From assembly GCF_007991615.1 (NCBI RefSeq), contig NZ_BJYR01000018.1, forward strand, positions 141,550 through 205,549: a stretch of DNA of 64,000 nt. Reading direction: 5' to 3'. The position numbers and the translations under genes were made by a program. The stretch comes from Novosphingobium sediminis. Its GTDB lineage: Bacteria; Pseudomonadota; Alphaproteobacteria; Sphingomonadales; Sphingomonadaceae. Of the stretch, positions 1 to 8,102 are shown in pieces (within the stretch, counting starts at the first letter, position 1; every line of letters begins with the position of its first letter). Below the pieces are notes generated by a model that was not told the DNA's origin, made no database searches, and was given only the letters and a program-made list of their open reading frames with translations.

Positions 1-1
1 G

Positions 2-361
2 CTGGTCGCCATCGCCGCCGGGCAGGAGAAGGTGCTGCCCGGCGGCGCCTTGCTCGGCCGTCTTTCCTATCCGCTCTATGGCACCCATGTGCCGCTGCTC
101 GCCCTCACGGCAGGCGCGCTGAAGTATGCTGGCGGCGTGGCGGGCAACCATTGGACGGTTCTGCTGCTCGTGCCGTTTCTGCTGGCCGCGGCCTGGGCTG
201 TTCTCGTCTGGTTCGACGAGCCTGCGCGGGTCTGGCTGGCCCGGTTCATTCCAATACGCACCGATTCGCGTGCCTTTGTGCCCGCACCGCGAAGTGTCCG
301 CCGCCTCCAGCGCGCGGGCGCGGCGCAGCGGGTGATGCGCCGCCAATTGCTTCGGAACTGA
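2..361 (+). CDS. Acyltransferase 3 family protein, C-terminal part (partial)
   Basis: The gene enters from the left edge and about 119 C-terminal residues are visible, ending at a TGA. The segment 'GRLSYPLYGTHVPLL' followed by two hydrophobic stretches and 'WAVLVWFDEPARVWL' is the typical tail of membrane acyltransferase-3 (OafA/YrhL-like) proteins, which O-acylate surface polysaccharides or lipids. The last ~30 residues are Arg-rich and would lie in the cytoplasm. The acceptor cannot be told, and the catalytic N-terminal His is outside the window. Confidence 0.75.
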   Translation: MVAIAAGQEKVLPGGALLGRLSYPLYGTHVPLLALTAGALKYAGGVAGNHWTVLLLVPFLLAAAWAVLVWFDEPARVWLARFIPIRTDSRAFVPAPRSVRRLQRAGAAQRVMRRQLLRN

Positions 362-591
362 ACCTGTTTCCGTGCGTCGGACCATCACCGCGCGGCTATG
401 CCCGATGCGCCACAAGCACTCCCCTGTGCCGCCTGATCCGATCACGGCCAATACCGACTCGGTTACCACGTATAGTGAAGTAACGATCAAACATGGTATG
501 CTCAAAATGGAATTAATAATTTCAATTTATCGGGCGTTAATTCCGTAAAATGGCGTCATGAGCGCGGGCGATTAGAGTATTGGAGAATACA

Positions 592-1188
592 ATGGCGACG
601 ATAAACGGAACTAAGGGCAGCGATCTGATTACCGGTTCATCCGGTGCGGACGTCATTACGGGTGGTGCTGGCAAGGATGTCATCCTGGGCGGCGCTGGTG
701 ACGACCAGCTTTACGGCGGCGCGGGCAAGGATTTTCTCTATGGCGGCGATGGCAACGATATCCTGAAGGGCGGCGGCGGGCAGGATTCGCTGACCGGCGG
801 CGCGGGTTCCGATCAGTTCGTGTTCCGCTCGGCGGAAGGTTTCTCGCCGATTGCCTTCAGCGGCGGTCATGGCGTTTCGGAAGTGTGGCAGTGGGTCATC
901 GTCACCGATCTCACCTTCACGGATGGCGACAGCGTCCGCATCACCGGCTTCGATGATATTTTCGGTGCCCTCGGCATGAGCCGCAAGGGAACCGGTTCCT
1001 ACTTCATCGATGGGCAGGAAGACGTGAACGCCATGGCCCGGTTCCTCGCCGCAAATCCGGGCAAGGGCAGCTACTATGAGGTCAAGGGCGGGGCCTCCGA
1101 TGGCACGACCTTCCTGATGAACGATGCCGCCGGCCACGTTCAGGCGCTCACGCTGAACAATGTCCATCCGGATGCTATCGTGATCTGA
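592..1188 (+). CDS. Small RTX-type calcium-binding repeat protein
   Basis: A protein of 198 residues. Residues ~10-75 are a row of Ca2+-binding nonapeptides of GGxGxDxLx type ('GGAGDDQLYGGAGKDFLYGG'), forming about five turns of a parallel beta-roll. The C-terminal ~120 residues are not RTX and match no family I recognise. There is no Sec signal peptide, as usual for type I secretion substrates, but no ABC exporter or membrane-fusion gene is nearby. The ATG at 592 is chosen because GGAG sits 6 bases upstream; an in-frame TTG at 580 has no ribosome site. The upstream ~230 bases are AT-rich and probably hold the promoter. Confidence 0.8.
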   Translation: MATINGTKGSDLITGSSGADVITGGAGKDVILGGAGDDQLYGGAGKDFLYGGDGNDILKGGGGQDSLTGGAGSDQFVFRSAEGFSPIAFSGGHGVSEVWQWVIVTDLTFTDGDSVRITGFDDIFGALGMSRKGTGSYFIDGQEDVNAMARFLAANPGKGSYYEVKGGASDGTTFLMNDAAGHVQALTLNNVHPDAIVI

Positions 1189-1388
1189 TGAGATAACCGG
1201 GGCGGGGGGTAGCGGCGCGCATCGTCAGCAAGGCGGTCTGCGGCGCGCCCCGGCCCCGGCCCTGTTCCGGCCCCGGTCCATGCCCCTAGCAGCGCGGCGC
1301 AGGTTTCCGCCCGCCGCGCCAGATTGAGGATGGCTTCCGGTCCGGCATCGGCTAGTCTGCGCACTCCACCCCAACGGGAGCGCGGCGC

Positions 1389-1748
1389 ATGAGCATTTTT
1401 GATCAGATCCTCGGCCAGATCAGCAGCAACGTCGATGTGAAGAACCTCGCTGCCAAGGTCGGCATCGATCCCACAATGGTCGAAACCGCGATCGCCGGAC
1501 TTGCTGCCGGTCACGCCGCGCCGACCGATACGGTGGAGACCGCCGCCGCCAATACCGGCATCGATGCGGGCATTCTGCAGCAGATCGTCGGCCACATCGG
1601 GGGCGAGGGCTCGCTCGCCAGCTTCGCGACCACGCTGGCCCAGCACCCCGATGCCGCAAACATGATCGGCAGCCTGCTCGGCGGCAAGGACGGGGAGAGC
1701 CCGCTCGGCAATCTCGGCAGCCTCGCCTCGGGCCTGTTCAAGTCCTGA
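1389..1748 (+). CDS. Hypothetical small Ala/Gly-rich helical protein
   Basis: A 119-residue protein without signal peptide or membrane helix. Its pattern of short amphipathic helices, 'ILGQISSNVDVKNLAAKVG' at the N-terminus and Gly-Leu-Ser-rich turns at the end ('GSLLGGKDGESPLGNLG'), recalls YidB/DUF937-type proteins of unknown function. That is a resemblance of pattern only. The gene is followed 13 bases later by a small membrane protein on the same strand, so the two may be cotranscribed. Confidence 0.6.
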   Translation: MSIFDQILGQISSNVDVKNLAAKVGIDPTMVETAIAGLAAGHAAPTDTVETAAANTGIDAGILQQIVGHIGGEGSLASFATTLAQHPDAANMIGSLLGGKDGESPLGNLGSLASGLFKS

Positions 1749-1761
1749 TCTTGCAGACGGA

Positions 1762-1959
1762 ATGACCGACGCTGCCCTTTCCCTTGCCATGCTCACCGCG
1801 CTCGCGCTCTTTGCGGGCGCGGTGTTCCTGTGGCGCAAGGGCGAACGCCAGCGCCCCGCGCTGATGGCCATCCTCGCCGCAGTGATGATCACCAATGTCG
1901 TGATCTGGTCACTGCCGACGACTGGCGGCCAGACCCTCGCCGCCAGCGCCCAGCGCTAA
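1762..1959 (+). CDS. Small two-helix membrane protein
   Basis: A 65-residue protein with two predicted membrane helices, residues ~5-24 and ~32-51, separated by a basic loop 'WRKGERQRP' that should face the cytoplasm. No family is recognised. It starts 13 bases after the stop of the preceding small gene and is probably in the same transcript. Confidence is limited by its size, but the coding bias and clear membrane pattern support a real gene. Confidence 0.55.
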   Translation: MTDAALSLAMLTALALFAGAVFLWRKGERQRPALMAILAAVMITNVVIWSLPTTGGQTLAASAQR

Positions 1960-2015
1960 CCTTCCCCCAATAAGGCACCCGCCGCGCCCCGCGGCTTGAC
2001 CATCTGCGCAAGTAA

Positions 2016-2032
2016 TGTCACACAGTGTGACA
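2016..2032. promoter_or_regulatory. Perfect 17-bp palindrome, probable TetR operator
   Basis: TGTCACACAGTGTGACA is a perfect inverted repeat with 8-base arms around a central A, the size expected for a TetR dimer site. Its last base is the first base of the proposed ATG of the regulator, so bound protein would block initiation at its own gene. A related half site (GTGCGACA) follows within the coding start. Autorepression is an inference. Confidence 0.7.
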
Positions 2033-2631
2033 TGACGACTCATAGTGCGACATCCATCCGGCAGCAGTACAAGGACATGACGCGCGAGCGCATCCTTGAT
2101 GCCGCGATCGACCTCATGGCCGAAGCCGGCATGGCGCCGCTCACGGTCGCAGACGTTGCCAGCCGCGCGGGCGTCACCACGCGCACGATCTACCGGCATT
2201 TCGAAACACGCGAGGGGCTGATCGAAGCGGTCTGGCCGCGCATGCAGGCCCGGGTCCGCTCGCGCGGCTTTCCGCGCACGGCGGACGAGATCATTGCCAC
2301 GCCCGAATACCTGTTCCCGCAGTTCGACGAGCACGCCAATCTCGTGCGCGCTTCGGCCTTTTCCGACGCCGGGCTGGAAGTGCGCCTGCGTGCAAACGAG
2401 GAACGCACCGCAGCGGCGATGGCCTGCGTCGCCGATGCGCTGCCCGGTCTTCCGGCGGATGTCGCGCGTCGCCGCGCCGCCGTGCTGCAACTGCTCGACA
2501 GTGCCTACTGTTGGGCCGTCCTGCGCGATTTCTGGGGTTTTGACGGGGCGGAGGCCGGCCGCGCTGCGAGCGAAGCCATTGCCATCCTGCTGGGCCGGAA
2601 TGCGCCCGAATCACAAGGAGAACAGCCATGA
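2032..2631 (+). CDS. TetR/AcrR family transcriptional regulator
   Basis: A 199-residue protein with an N-terminal TetR helix-turn-helix at about residues 16-62 ('RILDAAIDLMAEAG', 'TVADVASRAGVTTRTIYRHF') and a divergent C-terminal ligand domain. The ATG at 2032 has no ribosome site and overlaps the palindromic operator; the message may be leaderless, or initiation may occur at the in-frame ATG 2077. A TTG at 1996 is possible but would lie upstream of the operator. The stop overlaps the start of the next gene by 4 bases, so regulator and glyoxalase-fold protein are one transcript. It probably represses itself and the downstream catabolic genes. Confidence 0.88.
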   Translation: MTTHSATSIRQQYKDMTRERILDAAIDLMAEAGMAPLTVADVASRAGVTTRTIYRHFETREGLIEAVWPRMQARVRSRGFPRTADEIIATPEYLFPQFDEHANLVRASAFSDAGLEVRLRANEERTAAAMACVADALPGLPADVARRRAAVLQLLDSAYCWAVLRDFWGFDGAEAGRAASEAIAILLGRNAPESQGEQP

Positions 2632-3101
2632 AACTGGTCCACGCGAGCATGCCCGCCGACGATCCCCGCTTTGCCGCCGAAGTGCTGGCGAACATCATGG
2701 GCGGTGAGGCGATCCCGTTCCCGCCCGGCGGCCCCGATGCCTGGATGGCCTGGTCTGGCGACGGCGCGATCGAGCTCGAGGTCATACCGCGCGGAGCGCC
2801 GCTGCGCTACGAAGCCGATCAGGGCAACTGGCGCGCCGGCAGCAAGGCTGTGCGCGAGACCGAAGTCCACTTTGCGATCTCGGTCGCTCGCAGCGCCGAC
2901 GAAGTCCTGCGCATCGCTCAGGATGCCGGCTGGAAGGCCCGGCACTGCGATCGCGGCAATGGCCTGTTCGATCTCGTCGAAGTCTGGGTCGACGGTTGCT
3001 TCATGATCGAGTTCATGGACCCTGCGCAGACCGCACGGTACGAGGAGGTCGTCACCCCGGCCAACTGGAAGCGCTTTCTCGCCGAGATGCAGGGCGCCTG
3101 A
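2628..3101 (+). CDS. VOC/glyoxalase-fold protein
   Basis: A 157-residue soluble protein translationally coupled to the TetR gene (ATGA overlap). Features such as 'MPADDPRFAAEVLANIMGG', 'DAWMAWSGDGAIELEVIPRG' and the C-terminal 'WVDGCFMIEFMDP' fit the paired beta-alpha-beta-beta-beta units of the vicinal-oxygen-chelate fold. His (HFAISVA) and Glu (MIEFMDP) could be metal ligands. The substrate is unknown; its position between a TetR regulator and an SDR suggests small-molecule catabolism or sensing. Confidence 0.6.
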   Translation: MKLVHASMPADDPRFAAEVLANIMGGEAIPFPPGGPDAWMAWSGDGAIELEVIPRGAPLRYEADQGNWRAGSKAVRETEVHFAISVARSADEVLRIAQDAGWKARHCDRGNGLFDLVEVWVDGCFMIEFMDPAQTARYEEVVTPANWKRFLAEMQGA

Positions 3102-3179
3102 TCGCGCCAACGCGCCTTTGCTTGGAAACCGGAATTGGCCTGCTAAACCGGCACCAAACCATTTCCGGGAGAGATGCAC

Positions 3180-4016
3180 ATGACCAACCACATCGCCGGC
3201 AAGTCCATCGTCATCACCGGCGCGGGTGGCGGCTTTGGCCGCCTCGTTGCGCAGAAGGCGGCAGCGCTCGGTGCAAAGGTGGCCTGCGGTGACATCGACC
3301 TTGCCGCCGCGCAGGCCACGGCCGATGCCGTCACCAGCGCGGGCGGCGCGGCGATCGCGGTGGAGACGGATGTGCGCAGCCTGCCGGCGATGAAGGCGCT
3401 CGTCGCCCGCGCGGCAGAGGCGCATGGCGGCATCGATGTGATGATCAACAACGCAGGCATCATGCCGCTGGCGTTCTTTTCCGATCACGAAGCGGCCTAC
3501 CCGGCGTGGGAGCGCTGCATCGATATCAACATCAAGGGCGTGCTCAACGGCATGGTCGCCGCCTATGATCCGATGATCGCGGCCGGGCGCGGCCAGATCG
3601 TCAACCTGTCCTCGATCTATGGCAACTTTCCGGTGATCGGCGCGGCGGTCTATGGCGCGTCCAAATCCGCCGTGAACTTCCTCTCGGAATCGCTGCGCGT
3701 TGAAAGTCGGGGCAAGATCAAGGTCACCACGATCAAGCCGACGGGGGTGCCCACCACCGGGCTTTCCGGCACGGTTATCAACCCCGCCGCCGGCGTCGGG
3801 ATCGTCGCGCACAACATGCCCGATTTCATGGACATGGTGCAGCAGATGGGTGCCGGAACCTTCCCGGCAGAGCGGCTCGAGCCGGACTCGATCGACTACG
3901 CGAGCCTCGCGCCGGATCACATTGCCGATGCGATCATCCACGCCATCAACCAGCCGTGGGGCGTCTCGATTTCAGAAGTCACAGTTCGCGCGGCGGGCGA
4001 TCACTTCGTGCTCTGA
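3180..4016 (+). CDS. Short-chain dehydrogenase/reductase (SDR)
   Basis: A classical SDR of 278 residues with the N-terminal nucleotide motif TGAGGGFG, the NNAG structural motif, the catalytic Ser region 'NLSSIYG' and YGASK (Tyr-x-x-x-Lys). The ATG at 3180 is 8 bases after GGGAG and preferred to the ATG at 3174, which is too close. It lies 78 bases after the glyoxalase-fold gene and before the TonB receptor on the same strand. It should oxidise or reduce a hydroxyl/keto substrate with NAD(P); the substrate is unknown. Confidence 0.88.
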   Translation: MTNHIAGKSIVITGAGGGFGRLVAQKAAALGAKVACGDIDLAAAQATADAVTSAGGAAIAVETDVRSLPAMKALVARAAEAHGGIDVMINNAGIMPLAFFSDHEAAYPAWERCIDINIKGVLNGMVAAYDPMIAAGRGQIVNLSSIYGNFPVIGAAVYGASKSAVNFLSESLRVESRGKIKVTTIKPTGVPTTGLSGTVINPAAGVGIVAHNMPDFMDMVQQMGAGTFPAERLEPDSIDYASLAPDHIADAIIHAINQPWGVSISEVTVRAAGDHFVL

Positions 4017-4165
4017 AACGGCTGCGACGCGTTCGCTGGCGTGCACCCTAACCCCTAATCAAATCCGCAGTGGCCGTGAGGCCGGATGGGGTTCAGCTTC
4101 TCTCCACGGGCTTTTTGGCCTTGCGCCAGATCGACCCGATACAAAAGCATTTGGGGAGAGGCAGC

Positions 4166-6517
4166 ATGAAGCAATTGGCACGCGCCAATAGAGCGCGCTT
4201 GTTCACACTCATGATGATTGGCGGTGCGTTGATGCCCGCCGCGGCCATGGCGCAGGCTCAGCCGGATGCTGCGGGCACGGCCGGCACGACCGCGAGCGAA
4301 ACCGATGCCGGCGCGGTCGATAACATCGTGGTCACCGCCCGCTTCCGCAACGAAAAGCTGCAGGATACGCCGCTGTCCGTCAGCGCGCTCAATTCGAACA
4401 TCATCCAGAACTCGGTTCTGCTCGATGTGCAGAACATCCAGAAGTTCCTCCCCAACGTGCAGCTCGCGCGCATTTCCTTCGCGGGCAACGCACTGGCCGC
4501 CTCGATCCGCGGCGTGAGCTTTGCCGACCTTGAAAAGACCTTCGACCCGGCCATCGGCATCTCGATCGACGGCGTGTTTCTGGGCACCAACACCGGCGCC
4601 AACGTGGATTTCTTCGATCTGGAATCCGTCGAAGTGCTGCGCGGTCCGCAAGGCACGCTCTATGGGCGCAACACCATCGGCGGCACGATCTCGATGCGCC
4701 GGACCAAGCCGACCGGTGAGCTCGGCGCCACGCTGCATGGCCGATATGGCAGCTACGGCACCTACGATCTCGATGCGGTGGTGAACTTGCCCAAGATCGG
4801 CGATGTTGCCTCGATCAAGCTGTTTGGCCTCCTGCGCAAGAGCGACAGCTTCACCCGTAACCGCTATACCGGCGAGCGCGAGAAGGGCCGCGATTTCTGG
4901 AACGTAGGCGGCTCGGTGCTGCTCGATCTCGGGCCGGATACCACGGCGTTGCTTTCGGTGGACTACCAGAAGGACCGCTCCGCCTACCCCTCGACGGTCA
5001 ACCTCACCACGGCGAGCGGCCTGCCGTTCGGCGCGGGCGGCAATATCTGCGATTTCACGCAGGCCATCTTCGCCGGCATTCCCCCGCTTCAGGGCCTTGG
5101 CTGCGCGTCCGAAGGCTATCTCAAGCAGGCCAAGGAAAACTACACCCTCGCCAACTCGACGATCCCGTTCCAGAGCTTCATCGACGGGATCAACACCAGC
5201 CTCGAAATCAACGCCAAGCTCGGCGGCTTCAAGCTCACCGCAATCACCGGCTACCGCGACACGACGGACTCGCTGCTCGAGGAAAACACCGGCGCGCCGC
5301 CGATCCCCGTGGCGCCCGGCGTTTCGCTGCCGCTGTTCGTGGCGGCGCGCGATCAGAAGTACAAGCAGTTCAGCCAGGAAGTGCGCGTCAGCGGCAACCT
5401 CACCGACCGGATCGACATCGTCGCGGGCGCTTACTACCTGCACACCGACTACTTCATCCAGCCCTACCCTTATAACGGCTCCCGCGCCGCGCAGGTCTAT
5501 GTGCTCAATGGCCCGGCGCAGAGCTTTACCGCGGGGCAGAAGCTCGATTCCTTCGCGGTCTTCGCGGAATCTATCATCAAGCTGGGCAGCAACGTCCGCC
5601 TCACCGTCGGCGGGCGCTACACGTGGGAAACGAAGGACTTCAACATCGACTTCACCGTGCCCGGCGCGTTCAGCGCGGCGGCGAAGAAGACCTTCAGCGA
5701 TCCCACCGGCCGCGTCATCCTCGACTGGAAGCCGAACCCGGACACCATGCTCTATGCCAGCTGGTCGCGCGGCTTCCGCTCGGGCGGGTTCAATGGCCGC
5801 GCCACCTCGCCCACCTCGATCGGGCCCTACAACCCCGAACGCGTCGACAGCTTTGAAGGCGGCGTGAAGAGCGACCTCATGGGCGGGAAGCTGCGCTTCA
5901 ATCCCACCGTGTTCTATGTGAAATACAGCAATAAGCAGGAAGACATCATCCGCGCTGCCGGTGCCGGCACCGAGACGGTGGTAGAAAATGCGGCCTCGGC
6001 GCGCATCTGGGGCATCGAGCTCGAAATGCAGGCACGGCCAACGCCTGATCTGACCTTGCGCGCCTCGGGCGGCTATCTCAACGCCAAGTACAATTCGTTC
6101 CTCATCCCCGACCTCGCCAATCCCGGCCAGTTCCTCAATGTTTCGGGCCAGCGCAACTTCCGCCGCGCGCCGAAATACTCGTTCAACGCCGGGGTCGACT
6201 ATGGGATGCAGATCAGCAGCGCAGACCGCGTGACCTTCACGCTCGACTATGCCTACATCGACGATCTCACCGCCTCGCCGCTCGCCGATACCACCGGTCT
6301 GCGCCGAGACGTGATCCCGGCCTACGGCACGCTCGATGCGTCGATTGCGCTGCTCCACGAAGGCTCCACGATCAAGAACCTGCGCGTTTCGGCCTATGCA
6401 CGTGATATGCTCAACAAGGGTGGCCGGCTTGCCAACGTGCTGGATGCCGGGCTGTTCTACTTCGGCGTGGTTGCGCCTCGCCAGCAGTTCGGCATCGAAG
6501 CCACGATCAAGTTCTGA
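4166..6517 (+). CDS. TonB-dependent outer-membrane receptor
   Basis: A protein of 783 residues with a signal peptide ending near 'AAAMAQA', a plug domain ('NIVVTARFRNEKLQDTPLSV', 'GVFLGTN', 'VEVLRGPQGTLYGRNTIGG') and a beta-barrel ending in the terminal aromatic signature '...FGIEATIKF'. The 'RNEKLQDTPLSVSAL' style is that of the large receptor families of sphingomonads that import plant, aromatic or steroid substrates rather than siderophores. The ATG at 4166 follows GGGGAGAGGC; an upstream in-frame ATG at 4070 would add an unlikely extension before the signal peptide. A strong hairpin follows the gene. It probably supplies the substrate handled by the neighbouring SDR genes. Confidence 0.92.
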   Translation: MKQLARANRARLFTLMMIGGALMPAAAMAQAQPDAAGTAGTTASETDAGAVDNIVVTARFRNEKLQDTPLSVSALNSNIIQNSVLLDVQNIQKFLPNVQLARISFAGNALAASIRGVSFADLEKTFDPAIGISIDGVFLGTNTGANVDFFDLESVEVLRGPQGTLYGRNTIGGTISMRRTKPTGELGATLHGRYGSYGTYDLDAVVNLPKIGDVASIKLFGLLRKSDSFTRNRYTGEREKGRDFWNVGGSVLLDLGPDTTALLSVDYQKDRSAYPSTVNLTTASGLPFGAGGNICDFTQAIFAGIPPLQGLGCASEGYLKQAKENYTLANSTIPFQSFIDGINTSLEINAKLGGFKLTAITGYRDTTDSLLEENTGAPPIPVAPGVSLPLFVAARDQKYKQFSQEVRVSGNLTDRIDIVAGAYYLHTDYFIQPYPYNGSRAAQVYVLNGPAQSFTAGQKLDSFAVFAESIIKLGSNVRLTVGGRYTWETKDFNIDFTVPGAFSAAAKKTFSDPTGRVILDWKPNPDTMLYASWSRGFRSGGFNGRATSPTSIGPYNPERVDSFEGGVKSDLMGGKLRFNPTVFYVKYSNKQEDIIRAAGAGTETVVENAASARIWGIELEMQARPTPDLTLRASGGYLNAKYNSFLIPDLANPGQFLNVSGQRNFRRAPKYSFNAGVDYGMQISSADRVTFTLDYAYIDDLTASPLADTTGLRRDVIPAYGTLDASIALLHEGSTIKNLRVSAYARDMLNKGGRLANVLDAGLFYFGVVAPRQQFGIEATIKF

Positions 6518-6526
6518 ACAGAACTC

Positions 6527-6562
6527 GAAGCGCCCCTCCTCCGCCGAGGGGAGGGGCGCTTC
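6527..6562 (+). terminator. Terminator-like hairpin after the TonB receptor
   Basis: A perfect 13-bp stem (GAAGCGCCCCTCC with its complement) and a 10-base loop lie 9 bases after the stop codon. No real T-run follows, so termination may be weak; mRNA 3'-end protection is an alternative. Confidence 0.55.
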
Positions 6563-6711
6563 GTCCACATCTTCCTTGTCATTCCCGCAAGCGAGCCGTG
6601 CAGGAAATTTCCGCGGCTGGATGACGCAGCCGCCTGCCTGTGGTCTATTGGCGCAAAGGGTCGCCGCAAGCCGCATCCAAGCGGGCAGGGCGGGCCTTGA
6701 GGGGGAGGACC

Positions 6712-7212
6712 ATGATGCTGCACGAACGGCGCCGCGCGCTGCTGGTTTTCAACGGAATCGGACTGATCGCGGCAGCGATGGTCGCGGGCTGGATCTATTT
6801 CTTCTTCCTGCTGGGAGCCATCGACCTCTGGCCGATCATCACCGATGTGCCAGTGCATATCGGAGGCGACCGGCGGGCGTGGAACATGGCGCACATGGAA
6901 GGGATCACCCAGGGCACCCTGCTCATCGCGCTTGGCGCGGGCGGCGGCTATATCCGTCTGGGCGAGCGGGCGCAGGCGTGGCTGTTCTGGTCCGCGCTGA
7001 CGGCGGGCTGGCTGTTCACGCTGCCCGCCATCGCCAACGCGATTTTCGGCACGCGCGGCCTCGAATTCGGCGGCGGCCCCTTTCCGGGCGACGTGACCAT
7101 CAACAACATCATCTTCCTGTTCGGCTGGCCGCCGATCACGGCGGTCCATATCATGATCGGCCTAGCGCTCTGGGGGTGCTGGCAGCATTATCGGCATTTG
7201 TCGGATGGGTGA
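6712..7212 (+). CDS. Styrene-oxide-isomerase-like four-helix membrane protein
   Basis: A 166-residue protein with four hydrophobic helices (about 10-36, 64-82, 86-107, 130-156). The motifs 'AWNMAH' followed by 'ITQGTLLI', and 'RGLEFGGGPFPGD', align with styrene-oxide isomerase StyC ('GWARAH', 'ALNG', 'RGLTFG...GD'), a heme-binding membrane enzyme that converts epoxides to aldehydes. His61 matches the family heme ligand. The family Asn becomes Gln67, and the family Tyr appears to be replaced by Ala, so the reaction may differ. The ATG at 6712 follows GGGGGAGG. It sits between the receptor and an SDR. The alignment is from memory. Confidence 0.55.
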   Translation: MMLHERRRALLVFNGIGLIAAAMVAGWIYFFFLLGAIDLWPIITDVPVHIGGDRRAWNMAHMEGITQGTLLIALGAGGGYIRLGERAQAWLFWSALTAGWLFTLPAIANAIFGTRGLEFGGGPFPGDVTINNIIFLFGWPPITAVHIMIGLALWGCWQHYRHLSDG

Positions 7213-7299
7213 GGGGCACCCCTGCCCAAATCGGGAGTGGCCGCATCGGCGTGCCGTTCCCATGGTCTTGTTTCACTACAGCGAAAGAGGAACTGCGCG

Positions 7300-8061
7300 A
7301 TGGATCTGGGGCTCAAGGACAGGAAGGCCATTCTGGTTGGCGCCAATGGCGGGATCGGCCGGCAGGTGGCGCTCGCGCTCGCGGCCGAGGGCTGCCATGT
7401 CGCGGTTTGCGGCCGCACGCAGGTCAAGGTCGACAAGATCGTTGCCGAACTCGCGCCGAGCGGAGTGACGGTCTACGCCGAAGCACTCAACGTCACCGAC
7501 GCTGAAGCGGTCCCGGCCTTCGTCGACAAGGCGGCGGAAGCGCTGGGCGGCTGCGATATCTTCATCAGCTTCACCTCGGCCAATCTGGGTGAGGATAGCG
7601 ATGCCGGTTGGGATGCGGTGATGCAGGCCGATATCCTGCCGATGCGCCGCGGCGTTGCCGCCGCAAAGCCGCATCTCCTCAAGTCCGATGCCGGTTCGAT
7701 CATCTGCATGAGCTCGACCGGCGCGGTCGAGGAATTCATGGGCGTTCAGCCCTACAACGCGCTCAAGGCGGCGGTGATGGTCTATTCGTCGGACCTGTCG
7801 CAGGCGCTCGCGCCCGATGGCATCCGCGTCAACTGCATCACCCCCGGCCCGATCATGACCGAGGATGGCCCCTGGGCCTACATCAAGGAAAAGATGACGC
7901 CGTTCTACGACGCCACGCTCGCCAAGATTCCGATCGGCCGGATGGCGACGGGCGAGGAACTGGCGCGGGCGATCGTGTTCGCCGCGTCGCCGGCCTGCCT
8001 CGCGATGACGGGCGCCAACATCGTCGTCGATGGCGGCTACACCAAGCGCGTGCAGTTCTGA
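7300..8061 (+). CDS. SDR family oxidoreductase
   Basis: A 253-residue SDR with nucleotide motif GANGGIG, catalytic Ser in 'MSSTGAVEEF' and YNALK as the Tyr-x-x-x-Lys motif. The usual NNAG motif is replaced by 'SFTSAN', as in the divergent 3-oxoacyl-ACP reductase-like subgroup. The C-terminal 'GANIVVDGGYTKRVQF' is typical. The ATG at 7300 follows AAAGAGGA by 8 bases. It lies 87 bases after the isomerase-like membrane protein. If that protein makes an aldehyde or ketone, this enzyme is a candidate for the next step, but the substrate is not deducible. Confidence 0.88.
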   Translation: MDLGLKDRKAILVGANGGIGRQVALALAAEGCHVAVCGRTQVKVDKIVAELAPSGVTVYAEALNVTDAEAVPAFVDKAAEALGGCDIFISFTSANLGEDSDAGWDAVMQADILPMRRGVAAAKPHLLKSDAGSIICMSSTGAVEEFMGVQPYNALKAAVMVYSSDLSQALAPDGIRVNCITPGPIMTEDGPWAYIKEKMTPFYDATLAKIPIGRMATGEELARAIVFAASPACLAMTGANIVVDGGYTKRVQF

Positions 8062-8067
8062 TCCGAT

Positions 8068-8094
8068 AGCCCCCTCTCCGTCGGGGAGGGGGCT
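8068..8094. terminator. Bidirectional terminator-like hairpin
   Basis: AGCCCCCTCTCC pairs with GGGGAGGGGGCT across a 3-base loop. It lies between the converging SDR and hydrolase genes and could end both transcripts. Confidence 0.6.
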
Positions 8095-8102
8095 TCAGGA
8101 AC

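Noticed and set aside
4055..6676. 873-codon open frame antisense to the TonB receptor
   Set aside because: Produced by the high GC and codon bias of the real gene; the peptide is a low-complexity mix of charged residues with no family signal.
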